DNA of 64,000 nt. Source: Microglena sp. YARC. Lineage: Eukaryota; Chlorophyta; Chlorophyceae; Chlamydomonadales; Chlamydomonadaceae. The stretch is taken from positions 14,502,973 through 14,566,972 of the forward strand of contig CM039464.1 of NCBI GenBank assembly GCA_022414725.1. Reading direction: 5' to 3'. The notes under the pieces are model-generated. The model was not told the DNA's origin, ran no database searches, and was given only the letters and a program-made list of their open reading frames with translations. A program made the position numbers and the translations under genes. Positions 1 through 10,574 of the stretch are shown here, piece by piece. Numbering within the stretch: position 1 is the first letter of the stretch; each line of letters opens with the position of its first letter.

Positions 1-1051
1 CTTGGAGGAAATTGTGTGGTACATACACAATGAAGATACCATTGATGTCGAGGAGAGCTCGGACATGTACAGGACGTCGGTGGATAAGGTGAAGTTGGCT
101 GCTGAAAACGGCGATGCTTTGCCGCTGCTCTCGAGTCTGGTACTAGTGGACATGGACCCTGTCACTGAAAAGTTCCAGTCATTCATGGCCAAGTGCGTTG
201 ATTCCTCCATCTCCCGCACCAAGTTTGGTGCGAACAAGGTGTACAGCTCCATATACTTCATGCCATGGATGTTGATTGAGCACCAGAAGGGGGAGTCGTC
301 TTCATCTAGCAAGAAGCGTCGGATAGCTCATGCGGACCGTTTCATCAGGAAGGAGGGCTACGACTTTGTCTTCATGAACCCTCCTTCCGAACCAAGCAAG
401 ACACTGACCTTGATGAAGGAGAAGATGTCCACCGAAGCTACCGATTCGTTTGATTTCTTCGAGCTTGCGAAGTCATCGCCGCACAAGATTGATTGTGACG
501 GCACACGAGTCTATGTGGGTCCCTACATTGCCGGGGCCATCGAGGTGTTGAATGATGTGATGTGTATGGAGAGTTCCGACACCAAGGTGGTCATCTTCAC
601 GATGTTTACTCAGGAACTCGAATTGTTGACCTTCCTCATCAACAGCATGCGCATGAAGCACCAACACAGCGGACAGTGCGTTGTTGCCCTGGGCTTGAAT
701 GGGAAGACGAGCAACAGCGAAAAGGATTACACATTGGACAAATTCAGGGTTCCCGATTCCCAGGAGCGAGTTCTAATCCTCAGCCGGACGTACGCCAAGG
801 GCCTGAACCTTCAGGCGGCGAACAACATCATCATGCTTACGGTGGACAACGATGTGAATAATGACAATCAGGCCATCCATCGGGTGTTCAGGAGCGAGCA
901 GACACGGTCTGTACTATGGACGCATGTGTGCGGGAGGAGTTCGGTTGAGAGGGCGTGTGTGGCGAAGAAGCTTGGCAAGAAAAACTTTGATAAGTCAGAC
1001 CATGTCGGAGCAATGTGCAATAACATGGAATATAGCTTGCGGCCCAGCTGA
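1..1051 (+). CDS. SNF2-family helicase, C-terminal part (5' end outside window)
   Basis: The reading frame is open at the left edge, so only the last 349 residues are present. They hold the second RecA-like lobe of a SNF2/SWI2 ATPase. VVIFTMF at about residue 196 matches the start of the helicase C domain. VLILSRTYAKGLNLQAAN at about 257-274 matches motif V, and QAIHRVFRSEQTR at 290-302 matches motif VI, with the usual Gly-Arg written as His-Arg. A low-complexity serine patch followed by KKRR lies near residue 100. Such helicases occur in most nucleocytoviruses and act in viral transcription or DNA remodelling; the exact role here is inferred. The frame shows no break and ends with TGA. The Walker A and B lobe must lie left of the window. 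Confidence 0.8.
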   Translation, partial: LEEIVWYIHNEDTIDVEESSDMYRTSVDKVKLAAENGDALPLLSSLVLVDMDPVTEKFQSFMAKCVDSSISRTKFGANKVYSSIYFMPWMLIEHQKGESSSSSKKRRIAHADRFIRKEGYDFVFMNPPSEPSKTLTLMKEKMSTEATDSFDFFELAKSSPHKIDCDGTRVYVGPYIAGAIEVLNDVMCMESSDTKVVIFTMFTQELELLTFLINSMRMKHQHSGQCVVALGLNGKTSNSEKDYTLDKFRVPDSQERVLILSRTYAKGLNLQAANNIIMLTVDNDVNNDNQAIHRVFRSEQTRSVLWTHVCGRSSVERACVAKKLGKKNFDKSDHVGAMCNNMEYSLRPS

Positions 1052-1093
1052 TGTTTCCATTTTGAATAAACAAATTGCAGATAGTTTCTTTTT

Positions 1094-1514
1094 TACACTC
1101 GACGGAATACTAAAATGAAACCGCTTTCTGGAGTGTACGGTACACACCTTATGGTGGTGTAGCAACCCACATTGCAGTGGAACACCATCATGTTTTTTTG
1201 TAGCCCATCAACAACACGCATCCCTGCAAAATGGAAGCGGTCTCCCTTGACCCAACAGTTCCATGCAGTGCAACAACTCGTAACCTAGACGAATCTGACC
1301 TTCCGTGGTTATTTGGACACTTGGAATCTTGTAAACACATTCCTTCTTGGCACCGGTTTCCCAAGACATGAGAGTCGTCTTGAACTCATCTGTCACATGA
1401 ACCTCCTCTTTGAAGAGGCTCTTGCAGGAAGCGAACATTCCAATTTTCTAACGGCGATGTCGTACATTTATTTCCATCTGATATATGTTTCATTTTACTG
1501 TTCCGCCGACTATA
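1094..1514. mobile_element. Non-autonomous TA-flanked inverted-repeat element (MITE-like)
   Basis: The left end reads TACACTCGACGGAATACTAA and continues AATGAAAC. The right end is its imperfect inverse, GTTTCATTTTACTGTTCCG followed by CCGACTATA. TA at both borders fits Tc1/mariner-type insertion. The same ends recur at 6712, 14311, 20786, 29813, 35682 and 43857. Inside, the minus strand has a 76-residue open frame (1208-1438) without recognisable motifs; I do not call it a gene. No transposase is encoded. Confidence 0.6.
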
Positions 1515-1689
1515 GCGATCTCCTCTTCCCAAGTACCGTGGTCCAAAAGAACACGGCGTCTTTGTTTGATGATCAACAACATTGTGCAAGATACATGTAA
1601 CGTGTGTCGACGCCGTTGAATTTTAATTCTGAGTCACCATGTTTTGTACGTCGGAGATTTCATTGTAAAAGAGCAAGCTTGTGATCTTT

Positions 1690-2214
1690 CTACACCGGTG
1701 GACGCGTGCCCCAGAAATTGGGTGGTTCCTTTGCTTCCATATTCTCGGCATTGTATGAGGGGTACGCAGATGCGATCAGAATCTCTTCCTGGGAACGCAT
1801 AAACGGATAGGGCACGTCGTATGTTGCGACGGTGCGGTGGTTACCAGATGGCCTCCGTGGCATAGAGATTGAGCGGAACGGAACAGGTGCTGCTAAACGC
1901 AATGACCCCCGTCTCAACTTACCTTGTGATCGCCACCATTTGTACACTGTAGGGGGCACGAGATCTCCTTTGAGGTTTGCGTAGTACGAAGACGGGTGGG
2001 CGGCAAAACGAAGTTCGTACGTGTTGCTTTTGGAGTTTAGGTGGACTTTCCCTCTATTTGGTGTGCCATAGAATGCCTGCCGCACGTCCGCATAAGGGAG
2101 TGCCGACCCTGAAAAACTCATCCTTCGGTCAACGGGGTTCGCTGCGATGTACTCCACAACATCTCCGTCTACGATCTCGTTGGACGGAAGTACCACTGGA
2201 AAATCGAAATACAT
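1690..2214 (-). CDS. Conserved small protein, unknown function (possible virion protein)
   Basis: About 174 residues from the ATG at 2214; a GTG nine codons upstream is possible but adds only a short hydrophobic stretch. Sequence marks are VVEYIAANPVDRRMSFSGSA near the N-terminus, HPSSYYANLKGDLVPPTVY in the middle, a basic region with RSISMPRRPS, and a C-terminal PPNFWGTRPPV. From memory, similar short proteins with RRMSFSGSGLPF and NFWG motifs occur in algal large DNA viruses, but I cannot name the family. It diverges from PolB with 123 bases between the two starts. The minus strand carries AAAAAAATTGTGG at about 2258-2271, some 45 bases upstream, which may be an early-type promoter. Confidence 0.6.
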   Translation of the reverse strand: MYFDFPVVLPSNEIVDGDVVEYIAANPVDRRMSFSGSALPYADVRQAFYGTPNRGKVHLNSKSNTYELRFAAHPSSYYANLKGDLVPPTVYKWWRSQGKLRRGSLRLAAPVPFRSISMPRRPSGNHRTVATYDVPYPFMRSQEEILIASAYPSYNAENMEAKEPPNFWGTRPPV

Positions 2215-2337
2215 TACAATCACAGACAGACAGACAATCACTTTACAATGTTGTCCACAATTTTTTTACAAGGGATTCTCGAGAAAGGAATGTAAAGCTC
2301 TTGATGGATTAAGTTATTAATCTCACACATCAGTTCC

Positions 2338-5300
2338 ATGAATACACGTGACCGTCTCATTGCATCTGCCATCGACAGCAATGTCTCGGATGGCGATGGG
2401 GCGACACCGTCATCAATCTCCGCACAGTGTCTCACGTGGTACGCAGAGGACGTCGAGGATTGCAATGGCTCTGACGACGACGATAGCGACGACTCTGCTA
2501 ACGAGGACGGCTCGAGACCCCAAAGAAGTCGTGACACTTCTCGGTACCGCATCCACATGTTCGGTGTGTCCAAGTGTGGTCGATCTGTGCACGCGGAGAT
2601 TGATGGCGCGCAGCCAAGGTTCTACTTGAGGGGCAGAGCAGGCGCGTTCTCAACACTCCGCCAATGGCTCTACGAGATAGCCGGCTTGTACGTGCGCATT
2701 GAAGATGTGGAGCTTGTGCATCGCATGAACTTCTGGGGGTTTAACAACCATCAAAAGGAACCGTTCGCCATGCTCACCTTCAGATCACTTCGAGGCATGC
2801 GTGTGCTTGCGAGCTCTATCCAAAAGAAGATAGATACCGGGAACGTTCCGCATGGCTTGCGCCCACTCGAGCTCTTCGAATCCAACGTGGACCCCATCCT
2901 ACGCTTCTTCCACGAACACCAAATCCAACCCGCCGGGTGGGTGGACGTGGACGCAGAAAAGCTTGCAAGACGAGGATCCAATAATCGTGAACCCTTAAGC
3001 ACCCGACTGCATGCGCACATCCAGCTGCCTCAAAGAAGCCATCGAGGTCCATCACTGGAGATCGGTAAACGTCCATCTGTTTCGACCTCAAACGAGGACA
3101 TGGCTCCGTTGGTGATCGCCAGCTTTGATCTCGTGTGCGACTCCTTGCACGGCGACTTTCCTGTTCCTATCAAGGACTACCGTCGTCTCGCGCTCGACGT
3201 GGACAACCTGTGGGAAGTAGGCGGCAAGTTGCCTCTGAAGCAGTCCGGTAGCGAGTACGACGTCAAGAAGGTGTTGATGGCTGCCATGGATGACGCGTTC
3301 TTTAACCAGGGTTCTGAGGGTCTTGCGCACGCACTCGCGTTCTCACACACCTCGTCGTCTAACAGAGACCGCGTGCGCATGCTCCCTACCTTCAATCACG
3401 TCGCAGACGACATGTACGCTATTCTTAAACAAAGTCAAAAGCTGAACGGCTCTACCAATTGCGTGGAGAAGCTCTTGTCCGTTCTGAACAAGGCCTTCAT
3501 GCATGCGCATCCGCTCAAGGGTGACTCCATCATCCAGATCGGCGTGACCGCGCATGTCTACGGTCAGCAACATGCGTCCTCGCGAGCGATATTTGTCCTC
3601 GGCTCTTGCACCGAGGAACTGGGCGATGAGGACGATACCAACAAGACAGTTGTGCACACCTTTGAGTCTGAGGCGGATCTCATTTGCGCGTGGGCCGACT
3701 ACGTTGGCAAGGACCTGGACCCTGACATTCTGACAGGATACAACATCTTCGGCTTCGACTTCACGTACCTGCACGAGCGCGCCACGGCACTAGACGTGGA
3801 CGAACGCATATGCGATAGTCTCACGCGTCTCTCCCACGCACCAGGCAAGCTGGTCGTTCGTGAGATGTCTTCTTCTGCCTTGGGTGACAACGTCCTCAAG
3901 TACATTGATGCTCCTGGACGCGTGCTCATAGACCTCATGAAGATAGTGCAACGCGACCACTGACTGGACTCTTACAAGCTCGACGCCGTTGCTCGACATT
4001 TCACGGGTGAGACCAAGGACGACGTCTCCCCCAAGGACATTTTCAGATTGCAGAAGGGAAGTGCCGAGGACCGCGCGATCATCGCGCGGTACTGCGTCCA
4101 GGATTGCGCTCTGTGCAACCTGTTGGTCGCCAAACTAGAGATCCTCGCTAACAACGTTGGCATGGCCAACGTTTGCTGGGTTCCTCTATTGTACATCTTC
4201 ATGCGCGGTCAGGGCGTCAAGATCTTCTCGTTGGTGTCCAAGCAGTGTCTCGAGGACGGGTTCGTCATTCCCACAAAACGCTACGTCCCTCCCCAGTCGT
4301 TTGGGGGGGGGTGGATGAGGAGGATGGGTACGAGGGTGCAATCGTGCTCGAGCCAGAGACCGGTATGTACCTTGACACACCGGTGTCCGTTCTAGATTAC
4401 AACTCGTTGTACCCTTCGTCAATGATCTCAGAGAACATCTCGCACGACACGATAGTGTTGGATAAGGAGAAATACGGGTCTCTTCCTGGTGTGGAGTATG
4501 TGGAGATTTCTACCAACGGTACCCAGGTCTGTCGGTTCGCGCAGTCGCGCAAGGGCGTTCTTCCCTGCATCCTCGAGGCGCTCCTCCAACGCTGCAAACA
4601 AACTCGTTATCGCGCCAGGCATGTGCGTGTTTCGGACGCTGCTACCAACGAAACTGTTTTTGTCGGACAAGAAAAAGACTGGGAGAAGAAGAAGCTCGAG
4701 CTTGAGGATGCGAAGAATTACAAGATAGAGCCGGCTTACACGAACTTCCAGCGCGCTGTTTTGGATGGGTTGCAGCTCGCGTACAAGACCACTGCAAACT
4801 CCTTGTACGGTCAGATGGGTGCTCGCACGAGTCCTCTGTACCTTCGCGATGTGGCGGCTTGCACCACTGCAACTGGACGCGCTATGATCATGTTTGCAAA
4901 GGATTTCATTGAGCGGGAGTTCCAGGGGCATGTCGTGTACGGCGACACAGACTCGTTGTTTGTTGTCTTTCCCTCACCCGACAATGCATCGCATCGCGAC
5001 CGCCTTGCGACAAGCATCCGGGCTGGACAGGACGTCTCGAGGGAGATCCATCAGCACCTCAAGAAGCCGCACAACCTGGAGTACGAGAAGACGCTCTTCC
5101 CCCTCATATTGTTGAGCAAGAAGCGGTATGTTGGGCTTCTTTACGAGAACGATCCTGACGAGCCTGCACCAAAGCAGAAGTCCATGGGCATAGCTCTCAA
5201 GCGACGTGACTATGCCCATGTTGTGAAGCGTGTGTACGGTGGCGTGATCGATATTGTGCTGACGCGGAGGGACGTGCCTGCGGCCGTGAGCTTCTTGCGT

Positions 5301-5870
5301 GACAGGCTTCGTGAGCTCGCTGCTGGTCGCACTCCATTGGAGGAACTTGTTATTAGTAAGACGCTGAAGAGCCACTACAAGTTCCCTGCCCAGATCGCGC
5401 ATGCCGTGCTTGCCCGTCGTATGTACGAGCGCGACCCTGGCTCTGCGCCGCAGGTTAATGACCGGATTCCCTATGTTTTTGTCGAGACGACAAAGAATAA
5501 CGCGCTCATGGGCGAGCGCATAGAGCACGTCGACTTTGTGCGGGCGAACCCTCAGAAGGTGCGCATCGACGCGAAGATGTACATCGAGAACCAGTTGATG
5601 AAGCCTTGCACGCAACTGCTTGCCATCGCTCTCGAACAGATCCCCGGGTACACTTATCGCGTGGCCCTCTCTGGTTGCCGCGCTCTCAGCGACATCGCTG
5701 ATGCGAAGAACGGCGACGTAGCCAAGGCGCGCGAGCGGCTGAACACGCTTCGTGAACGGGAGGTTGAAAGACTCGTGTTCACGCCTGTGCTTGCGTCCGA
5801 TGATGTGCGGCGGAGCGTGAACCGATGCAATGGACAGCGGGAGATATCAAGTTTCTTTGCAATTGTATAA
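2338..5870 (+). pseudogene. polB: DNA polymerase family B, broken by TGA and a frameshift
   Basis: Replicative DNA polymerase spread over two frames. The N-terminal exonuclease part runs to an in-frame TGA at 3961 (codon 542). The TGA sits inside the conserved QRDH-LDSYKL stretch, where relatives have lysine. The same frame then continues to a run of nine G near 4305-4313, where one base appears lost, and resumes one frame over. Exo II (NIFGFDFTYL, residue 469), Exo III (YCVQD), motif A (DYNSLYPSSM), motif B (KTTANSLYGQMG), motif C (YGDTDS) and KKRY are all present. Exo I reads FDLVCDS instead of the usual FD-hydrophobic-E, so a catalytic glutamate is missing. Start ATG at 2338 follows a TA-rich leader. 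Length without breaks fits viral PolB. Probably inactive unless the TGA is read through and the indel is an assembly error. Confidence 0.9.
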
Positions 5871-5879
5871 AGCGGATTC

Positions 5880-6167
5880 GTGAGCGACAATCACAGGGAG
5901 CAGACAACCAAGGCTGCCCGTCAGATTCTGACTTTGAGCCACTCTGTGCTGTTCAATCGGCTGAAGGAGAAGTGTGCAGAGTACGGGACAGTGTTCTTGA
6001 ATGTGCTTGAGCATTACACAAGTCAGACATGCCCTATGTGCGGTTGCTTGAACAAGTGTGGAGAGACATACACCTGCAAGAACTGTCAATTCACCTGCGA
6101 CAGAGACATTGTGGGGGCAGCTGGCATCTTCCTGACGGCAGTTCGAACAGAAAATCCCTGTTCGTAA
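5880..6167 (+). pseudogene. Fanzor/TnpB C-terminal remnant
   Basis: A 95-residue open frame begins ten bases after the PolB stop. It contains LKEKCAEYGTVFLNVLEHYT, then the zinc-finger pair CPMCGC and CKNCQFTC, then DRDIVGAAGIFL, which is the last RuvC motif of TnpB/Fanzor nucleases. Only the C-terminal tenth or so of such a protein is present, with no RuvC I or II. A second, more decayed copy lies at 8220-8398. The position directly against the PolB stop suggests insertion and later loss of the rest of the element. Confidence 0.7.
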
Positions 6168-6318
6168 AGGACAGAGATGGAATTGAACTGCATGGAATTG
6201 ATGTGTCTAGGACGACCTCTTCCATTTGCCCCCAGCAGCTCTGTTGTTGTTGATGAATAAAAAATCGTATTGTTGTCGACACCACTCGATCCCCCTCAGG
6301 TGGTCGCGACAACCTTAG

Positions 6319-6353
6319 GTTAGTTCTCAAATAAAGTGGGACACACCTTATTC
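6319..6353 (-). repeat. Solo terminal repeat of the IS630-Fanzor transposon
   Basis: TAGTTCTCAAATAAAGTGGG followed by ACACACCTTA is the inverse of the right end of the element at 30516-33884. No transposon body is attached, so it is an excision scar or truncated copy. Confidence 0.7.
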
Positions 6354-6469
6354 TCATCACTTGGTGACTCTTCTATATTTTTGTAACAAGCATCCTTGAC
6401 TCTCTTCCGTACCACCACCATACAGCTAGGGACATTTGAGAGTACCTTGTATTTCATGATATATCTTAT

Positions 6470-6525
6470 TACAGTCGACGGAATACTAAAATGAAACCGC
6501 TTCGTGTACGGCACACCTTACTGAT
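6470..6525 (+). repeat. Half end of the TA-flanked MITE family
   Basis: ACAGTCGACGGAATACTAAA, then ATGAAACCGCTTCGTGTACG and GCACACCTTA, matches the left ends at 1094, 35682 and 43857. No partner end is close by in the right orientation. Confidence 0.6.
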
Positions 6526-6711
6526 ACACTGTTTTAGTTGATAATCGTAAATTGTGAGTACTTTTGAAAAATGCAAGAACACCTCTTGCGGTTGTGCATT
6601 GAGTTGACAATAAAAACAATTTCAACAAATCCTTGTTCGTCTCAAAAAGTTTGCTTACAAATTCACGTTGTTTTCGATTTACACCAAAGCGTTTCCACCT
6701 CTACAGTCGGC

Positions 6712-6774
6712 GGAACAGTAAAATGAAACATATATCATTTCCATCTGTTTCATTTTACTGTTCCGATGACTGTA
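6712..6774. mobile_element. 63-bp hairpin MITE
   Basis: TACAGTCGGCGGAACAGTAA with AATGAAAC is followed after about ten bases by the near-perfect inverse GTTTCATTTTACTGTTCCGA with TGACTGTA. TA is present at both ends. The whole element can fold into one hairpin. Confidence 0.7.
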
Positions 6775-6796
6775 GGTCACACTTGTACTTGTCAAA

Positions 6797-7090
6797 TTAC
6801 GTCCGACGATTGTTGTATGCATCTTTGAAATTAGTGTAAAGCTGATTTGGACTTTGTCCATACAATGGAAACGTGGCAACTTCAACCGTAGGTGTTTTCA
6901 AACCTAGTTTTTCATGCACCCCTGTGAACAGCCCGGATGAGCGCCGAGCGATACATCGGTACCTGTTCTCCCGGTACAACCTGAAGATGATGGAGGGTCC
7001 TCCCAAATTCGGCAACTCCATGTACTTCAACCGGACATTACCGCCACATGGATCAAAAAACAATCCCGCCACAGCCAGCACCCACAACAT
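6797..7090 (-). CDS. Small membrane-anchored protein, unknown function
   Basis: 97 residues from the ATG at 7090; a TTG seven codons upstream is the only longer option. Residues 1-12 (MLWVLAVAGLFF) form one hydrophobic segment, either signal peptide or anchor. The rest is soluble and basic, with ELPNLGGPSIIF, RENRYRCIARR and a C-terminal YGQSPNQLYTNFKDAY. This layout resembles small virion or inner-membrane proteins of large DNA viruses, but I do not recognise the family. No break in the frame. The MITE at 6712 ends about 20 bases beyond its stop. Confidence 0.55.
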   Translation of the reverse strand: MLWVLAVAGLFFDPCGGNVRLKYMELPNLGGPSIIFRLYRENRYRCIARRSSGLFTGVHEKLGLKTPTVEVATFPLYGQSPNQLYTNFKDAYNNRRT

Positions 7091-7256
7091 GATGTTTCGC
7101 GCTAAATACAACGCTATAGGACGACATCACCAACCTCGTCAGTTCCTATAACTCATAACTCGCGCAATCGGTTCTAGCAGGAGCGGTTCTATCGTGTTGA
7201 TAAATAGGTGTGTGGACAGCTGCATTGCTGCATCCGGCCTCTTTGCCCCCGCAGAC

Positions 7257-8147
7257 ATGTTCGACGATGACACACTCATCGAGGGGGAGATGGAAGATCA
7301 CTTACTGGACGAGGTGTATCCCACCAATATCACGAAAGAACAAACGCACCGCGTCTTCTGTGCGACCGACGTCCTAGTGTGGCACGGGAGACCTGTTGGT
7401 GTAGGACACCACGGACCTTCGGGACAACAACAATGCATGATGAACGCGACGCAGAGAACGGAACTTCTCCATACGTGGTACGCAGAATTCGAACGTTGCA
7501 ATAACAATCTCGTAGGGGCAGTCAGCGGCGACGTCGAAATTATATTGTCTGCATGGCACACCAATATCGTAGGGCTCTATAGATCCCTATTCGTCTCACC
7601 GACAGACAACACGATGTCGTCGACAACCGTCACACACATCGTCGCAAGACACAACAACAAAGTAGCGACGCAAAAGGACGCACTCATGCCGCTCATCTTT
7701 GATGACAACAACATTATTGCTGACGATGATGCCGCCATTATTGCGGACTATGATGCCGCCATTATTGCGGACGATGATGCCGCCATTATTGCGGACGATG
7801 ATGCCGCCATTATTGCGGACGACGATGAAGATGAAGATGCCGGACACCGGTCTGACGACCCCCTTCAGCCTGAAGAGACAGAGTATGCCTCAGCGAGGCT
7901 CGAGCCAGAAGCTGTGCGACATCTGTTCTATGTGCGCGCGACACACATGCCCGATGTGTACGAACTTTACCGTGAAGAGGTCTCTGCGAGTCTATCGCGC
8001 TCTCCGGACGCATTCGCTGGCGTGCGCTCCATGCGTGACAGTCTGATCATGCGTTCCCTGTTTTCCGCATCCTCAAGCGGCGGCGCGACGCTCTCCCAGT
8101 GCATGTTTGTGTTCGATACAGTCATCGGGAAGTGGACACCCGAGTAA
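7257..8147 (+). CDS. Acidic-repeat protein, unknown function
   Basis: 296 residues from the ATG at 7257 (the frame is open from a GTG at 7194). The N-terminal half is globular in composition. The middle has an array of DDAAIIAD octapeptides coded by a 24-bp tandem repeat at 7722-7817, followed by DDDEDEDAG. The C-terminal part has VRHLFYVRATHMPDVYELYR and a hydrophobic end QCMFVFDTVIGKWTPE. I recognise no enzyme motif. The acidic repeat is likely a flexible linker. The reading frame is intact across the repeat because the unit is a multiple of three. Confidence 0.6.
   Translation: MFDDDTLIEGEMEDHLLDEVYPTNITKEQTHRVFCATDVLVWHGRPVGVGHHGPSGQQQCMMNATQRTELLHTWYAEFERCNNNLVGAVSGDVEIILSAWHTNIVGLYRSLFVSPTDNTMSSTTVTHIVARHNNKVATQKDALMPLIFDDNNIIADDDAAIIADYDAAIIADDDAAIIADDDAAIIADDDEDEDAGHRSDDPLQPEETEYASARLEPEAVRHLFYVRATHMPDVYELYREEVSASLSRSPDAFAGVRSMRDSLIMRSLFSASSSGGATLSQCMFVFDTVIGKWTPE
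7722..7817 (+). repeat. 24-bp tandem repeat, four units, in coding sequence
   Basis: GACGATGATGCCGCCATTAT with TGCG is repeated four times with one substitution (GAC TAT in unit two). It codes DDAAIIAD octapeptides. Confidence 0.85.
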
Positions 8148-8219
8148 TGGTAATGATTTTTTGAGAAGGTTGCAACAGTTGCCAAGACAAGAAATAGTTC
8201 AGGGACCAGACAATAAATT

Positions 8220-8398
8220 GTGTGCAGAGTATGGAACAGTGTTGTTCTTGCATGTGCTTGAGAAGTGCGGTTTGCTTGAATAAGTACATACACTTTGCAA
8301 GAATTGTCAATTCACCTGCGACAGAGACATTGTGGGGGGGGGGCATCTTCCTGAACGCAGTTCGAACAAAAAATCCCATTAGTTCGTAAAGGACAGAT
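8220..8398 (+). pseudogene. Decayed second copy of the Fanzor C-terminal remnant
   Basis: DNA similar to 5970-6175: TGTGCAGAGTATGGAACAGT, the CTTGAGAAGTGCGG stretch, then TGCGACAGAGACATTGTGGG and the downstream GTTCGTAAAGGACAGAT. Compared with the copy after PolB it has several deletions, including loss of the first zinc-finger cysteine pair, and has no usable frame. Confidence 0.7.
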
Positions 8399-8484
8399 AT
8401 GGGGATCTCTGTACACTCGGACAAGGGAATTATGTTACATAATATCCCAAGTCCTCCCAAAGTCCTCTTGTATGTGTTTATCTT

Positions 8485-10545
8485 CTACACTTCGCTCGAC
8501 ACTGCGTTCTGTAAAGAACCTGTCAGCTTGTAATCAATTTTGCGTCCTACCACTACTTCCAGTTTGCAATATTTCTTTGGCCTCGCAAGAATTCCGGGGC
8601 GGATTGGGTACATTGTAAAGCAATTGTGGATGTTAATGGCTGCATTTAGGTCACGGTTTACAAACAACTTGCTGTTCTCCATGGTGGAACTGCAATATAG
8701 CAAGCCTCGAACCGTGCGCCCTTCTTTTTCGGACTGCACACTCTGGAGGACGGTGGTGCTGTCCTTGTGCCAAATCTTTGTGGTACGGAATTCGTCAATG
8801 ACGGCAACTCGCCCCTTGAAACAGTCGCTAAACGCATTGAACGCGCTCGTTGTAGGGACAGAAAGTTCTCCCTTGCCACCAGGGGCAAACTTAGCAGAAC
8901 CGTATGCGACGACAATTGTTTTCCTCTCACCGACATCCTCCTGGACCTCGTTGAAGAAGCGTGCTAAGACACGTTTCTTGCCACCGTAGAGCCGCAGGCG
9001 CTGCGCGCCCCACCGCGACTTGGACATCTCCCCCCATCGAGAATCCCAATGGTTGACCATTACAGTCACGTAAGCGTCAAACGATACTAGAGATGTGCGC
9101 TTGGGACTGTTGTCCTTCAGGTCGTCAAGGCAGTCCTGGATGTTGGACAACCACTTCTTGGTCGGCCCTCTCGATTTGAAGACCCCGCTCTCAACGTAGT
9201 ACCGCTCCCGCGTGAGTCTCTTGCTCCCGAACTCGCAGTGCCTCTTCCTCTTCCTACCCCCCTAATCTTTTTCTTCGACCTTATTTTTCTTCCAAGTCAA
9301 AAAGGCAATGTTGCAGCGGCCAGGGTCGTTTGCAACGACCACCACATTGGGGTCGGACTCGGAAAACTCGCGGAGCGTTTTGGTCTGCTTCCTAATCGCC
9401 GTTCCGTCGTCCTTGATTGAAATATTTTTCTTCTCGGCCCTAAGAAAGTGGGTACAAGCCATTACGCCGTCAGTGTCTATGGTGCATGTAAACACACCTT
9501 TCCCAGTAGAACGGATGTTTTCCACATCGAAGACCGACTCCCAGTGCTCCTTGTTCGTCAGCGTCTTTTCGAGACTCTCGATGAGACCCACGTCCTTGAG
9601 GACGCCCAGTAGGCCGTCGGTGTCTATCGTGATGAAGGCGTGCTTGACTGTTGGGATGGGAGCGATGTTGACCAGCTTGGCGTAGCCCTCGTCCTCTGTG
9701 GCCTCGAGGTATCGATTGATAAAGACGTTGTACCGGATCATCCTGGCGCTGTTGGAAACGCTCTTGAGCCACTGTCGGTTGATCTCGTCCCGTCCGAGGA
9801 TCGAGTGCTGAATCTTAAGCAACATCTTTGTTCGCTCCGGTAGGAGCGAATGTATCGCTATGAGGTCTTCCTTTACTCCCCAAGAGTGGATATCGTAGAG
9901 GAGGTATCGGTGGAATACGGTCTCGTCAATGCCGTGCTCATCTTTGATCTCCTTGGCCAAGATCCTGTTTTCCTTCGAGTAAACGAACTTCTTGATCCAT
10001 GTGGAGAGATGGACTCTGTAGTGGTTATTGAAGTTGGTCAGGTACTTCTTCGACGCGTGGCTGTACAGGTTTCGATCGCCATCGTAGCGAGCGATGGCAC
10101 CCACGTATTGTTTCTTCTTTTTCACAATTACCTCGCGCCCCTCAATCTTCTCCCTAAACCAATAGTTGTTGTGAAAGAACATTTCGACTGTGGCGTCCCT
10201 CGTCTCCATGTGCGCCTGTCTCGACCCCACCATAAGCTGCCGAATGAAGTTCTGGTCGACGCTAGGGACACTTACAGTGTGCAGTTGCGCATCTGGTACC
10301 CCTTCGAAGACTTCTTTTAATATCCGGTTCACCGCAACACCGGCAAGATAAGTCCTCTTGGATACGCTGTCGACCCGCTCCTTAATCACCTTGATGATAA
10401 CGTCCTTGTTGTCCTTATCCGCTATGATCTGACTCAGTGTACACTTTACCACGTTCTCCTCGCCGTTTTTCCTGTCCTTAATTTTGGCCGCCCGGTCCGG
10501 TCGCGTACGCTTGTCCGGAGGCTCTTTATTGACTATCGTCTCCAT
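8485..10545 (-). pseudogene. Fanzor (TnpB-like RNA-guided nuclease), one in-frame TAG
   Basis: One minus-strand frame of about 686 codons runs from the ATG at 10545 to a TAG at 8485, with a single internal TAG at 9264-9262 (codon 428). The N-terminal 427 residues end with the RuvC I motif VVVVANDPGRCNIAFL. After the stop come a basic GGRKRKRHCEFG stretch, TIVVAYGSAKF (RuvC II region), a C-terminal region lacking the usual CxxC zinc finger, and NRDLNAAINI (RuvC III). Length and motif order fit eukaryotic Fanzor proteins. The transposase 30 bases upstream on the same strand makes a two-gene element. It differs clearly from the Fanzor copies at 31543 and 47934. A C-terminal fragment related to it lies at 36605-36790. 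Confidence 0.75.
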
Positions 10546-10574
10546 TTAGTAGCCAATGTCGCTATTTCCTTGTA

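Larger units (their letters stand above)
6168..6796. other. Gene-free stretch with transposon ends
   Basis: Holds a lone IS630-type end (6319-6353), a half MITE end (6470-6525) and a hairpin MITE (6712-6774). No convincing coding frame is visible. Confidence 0.6.
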
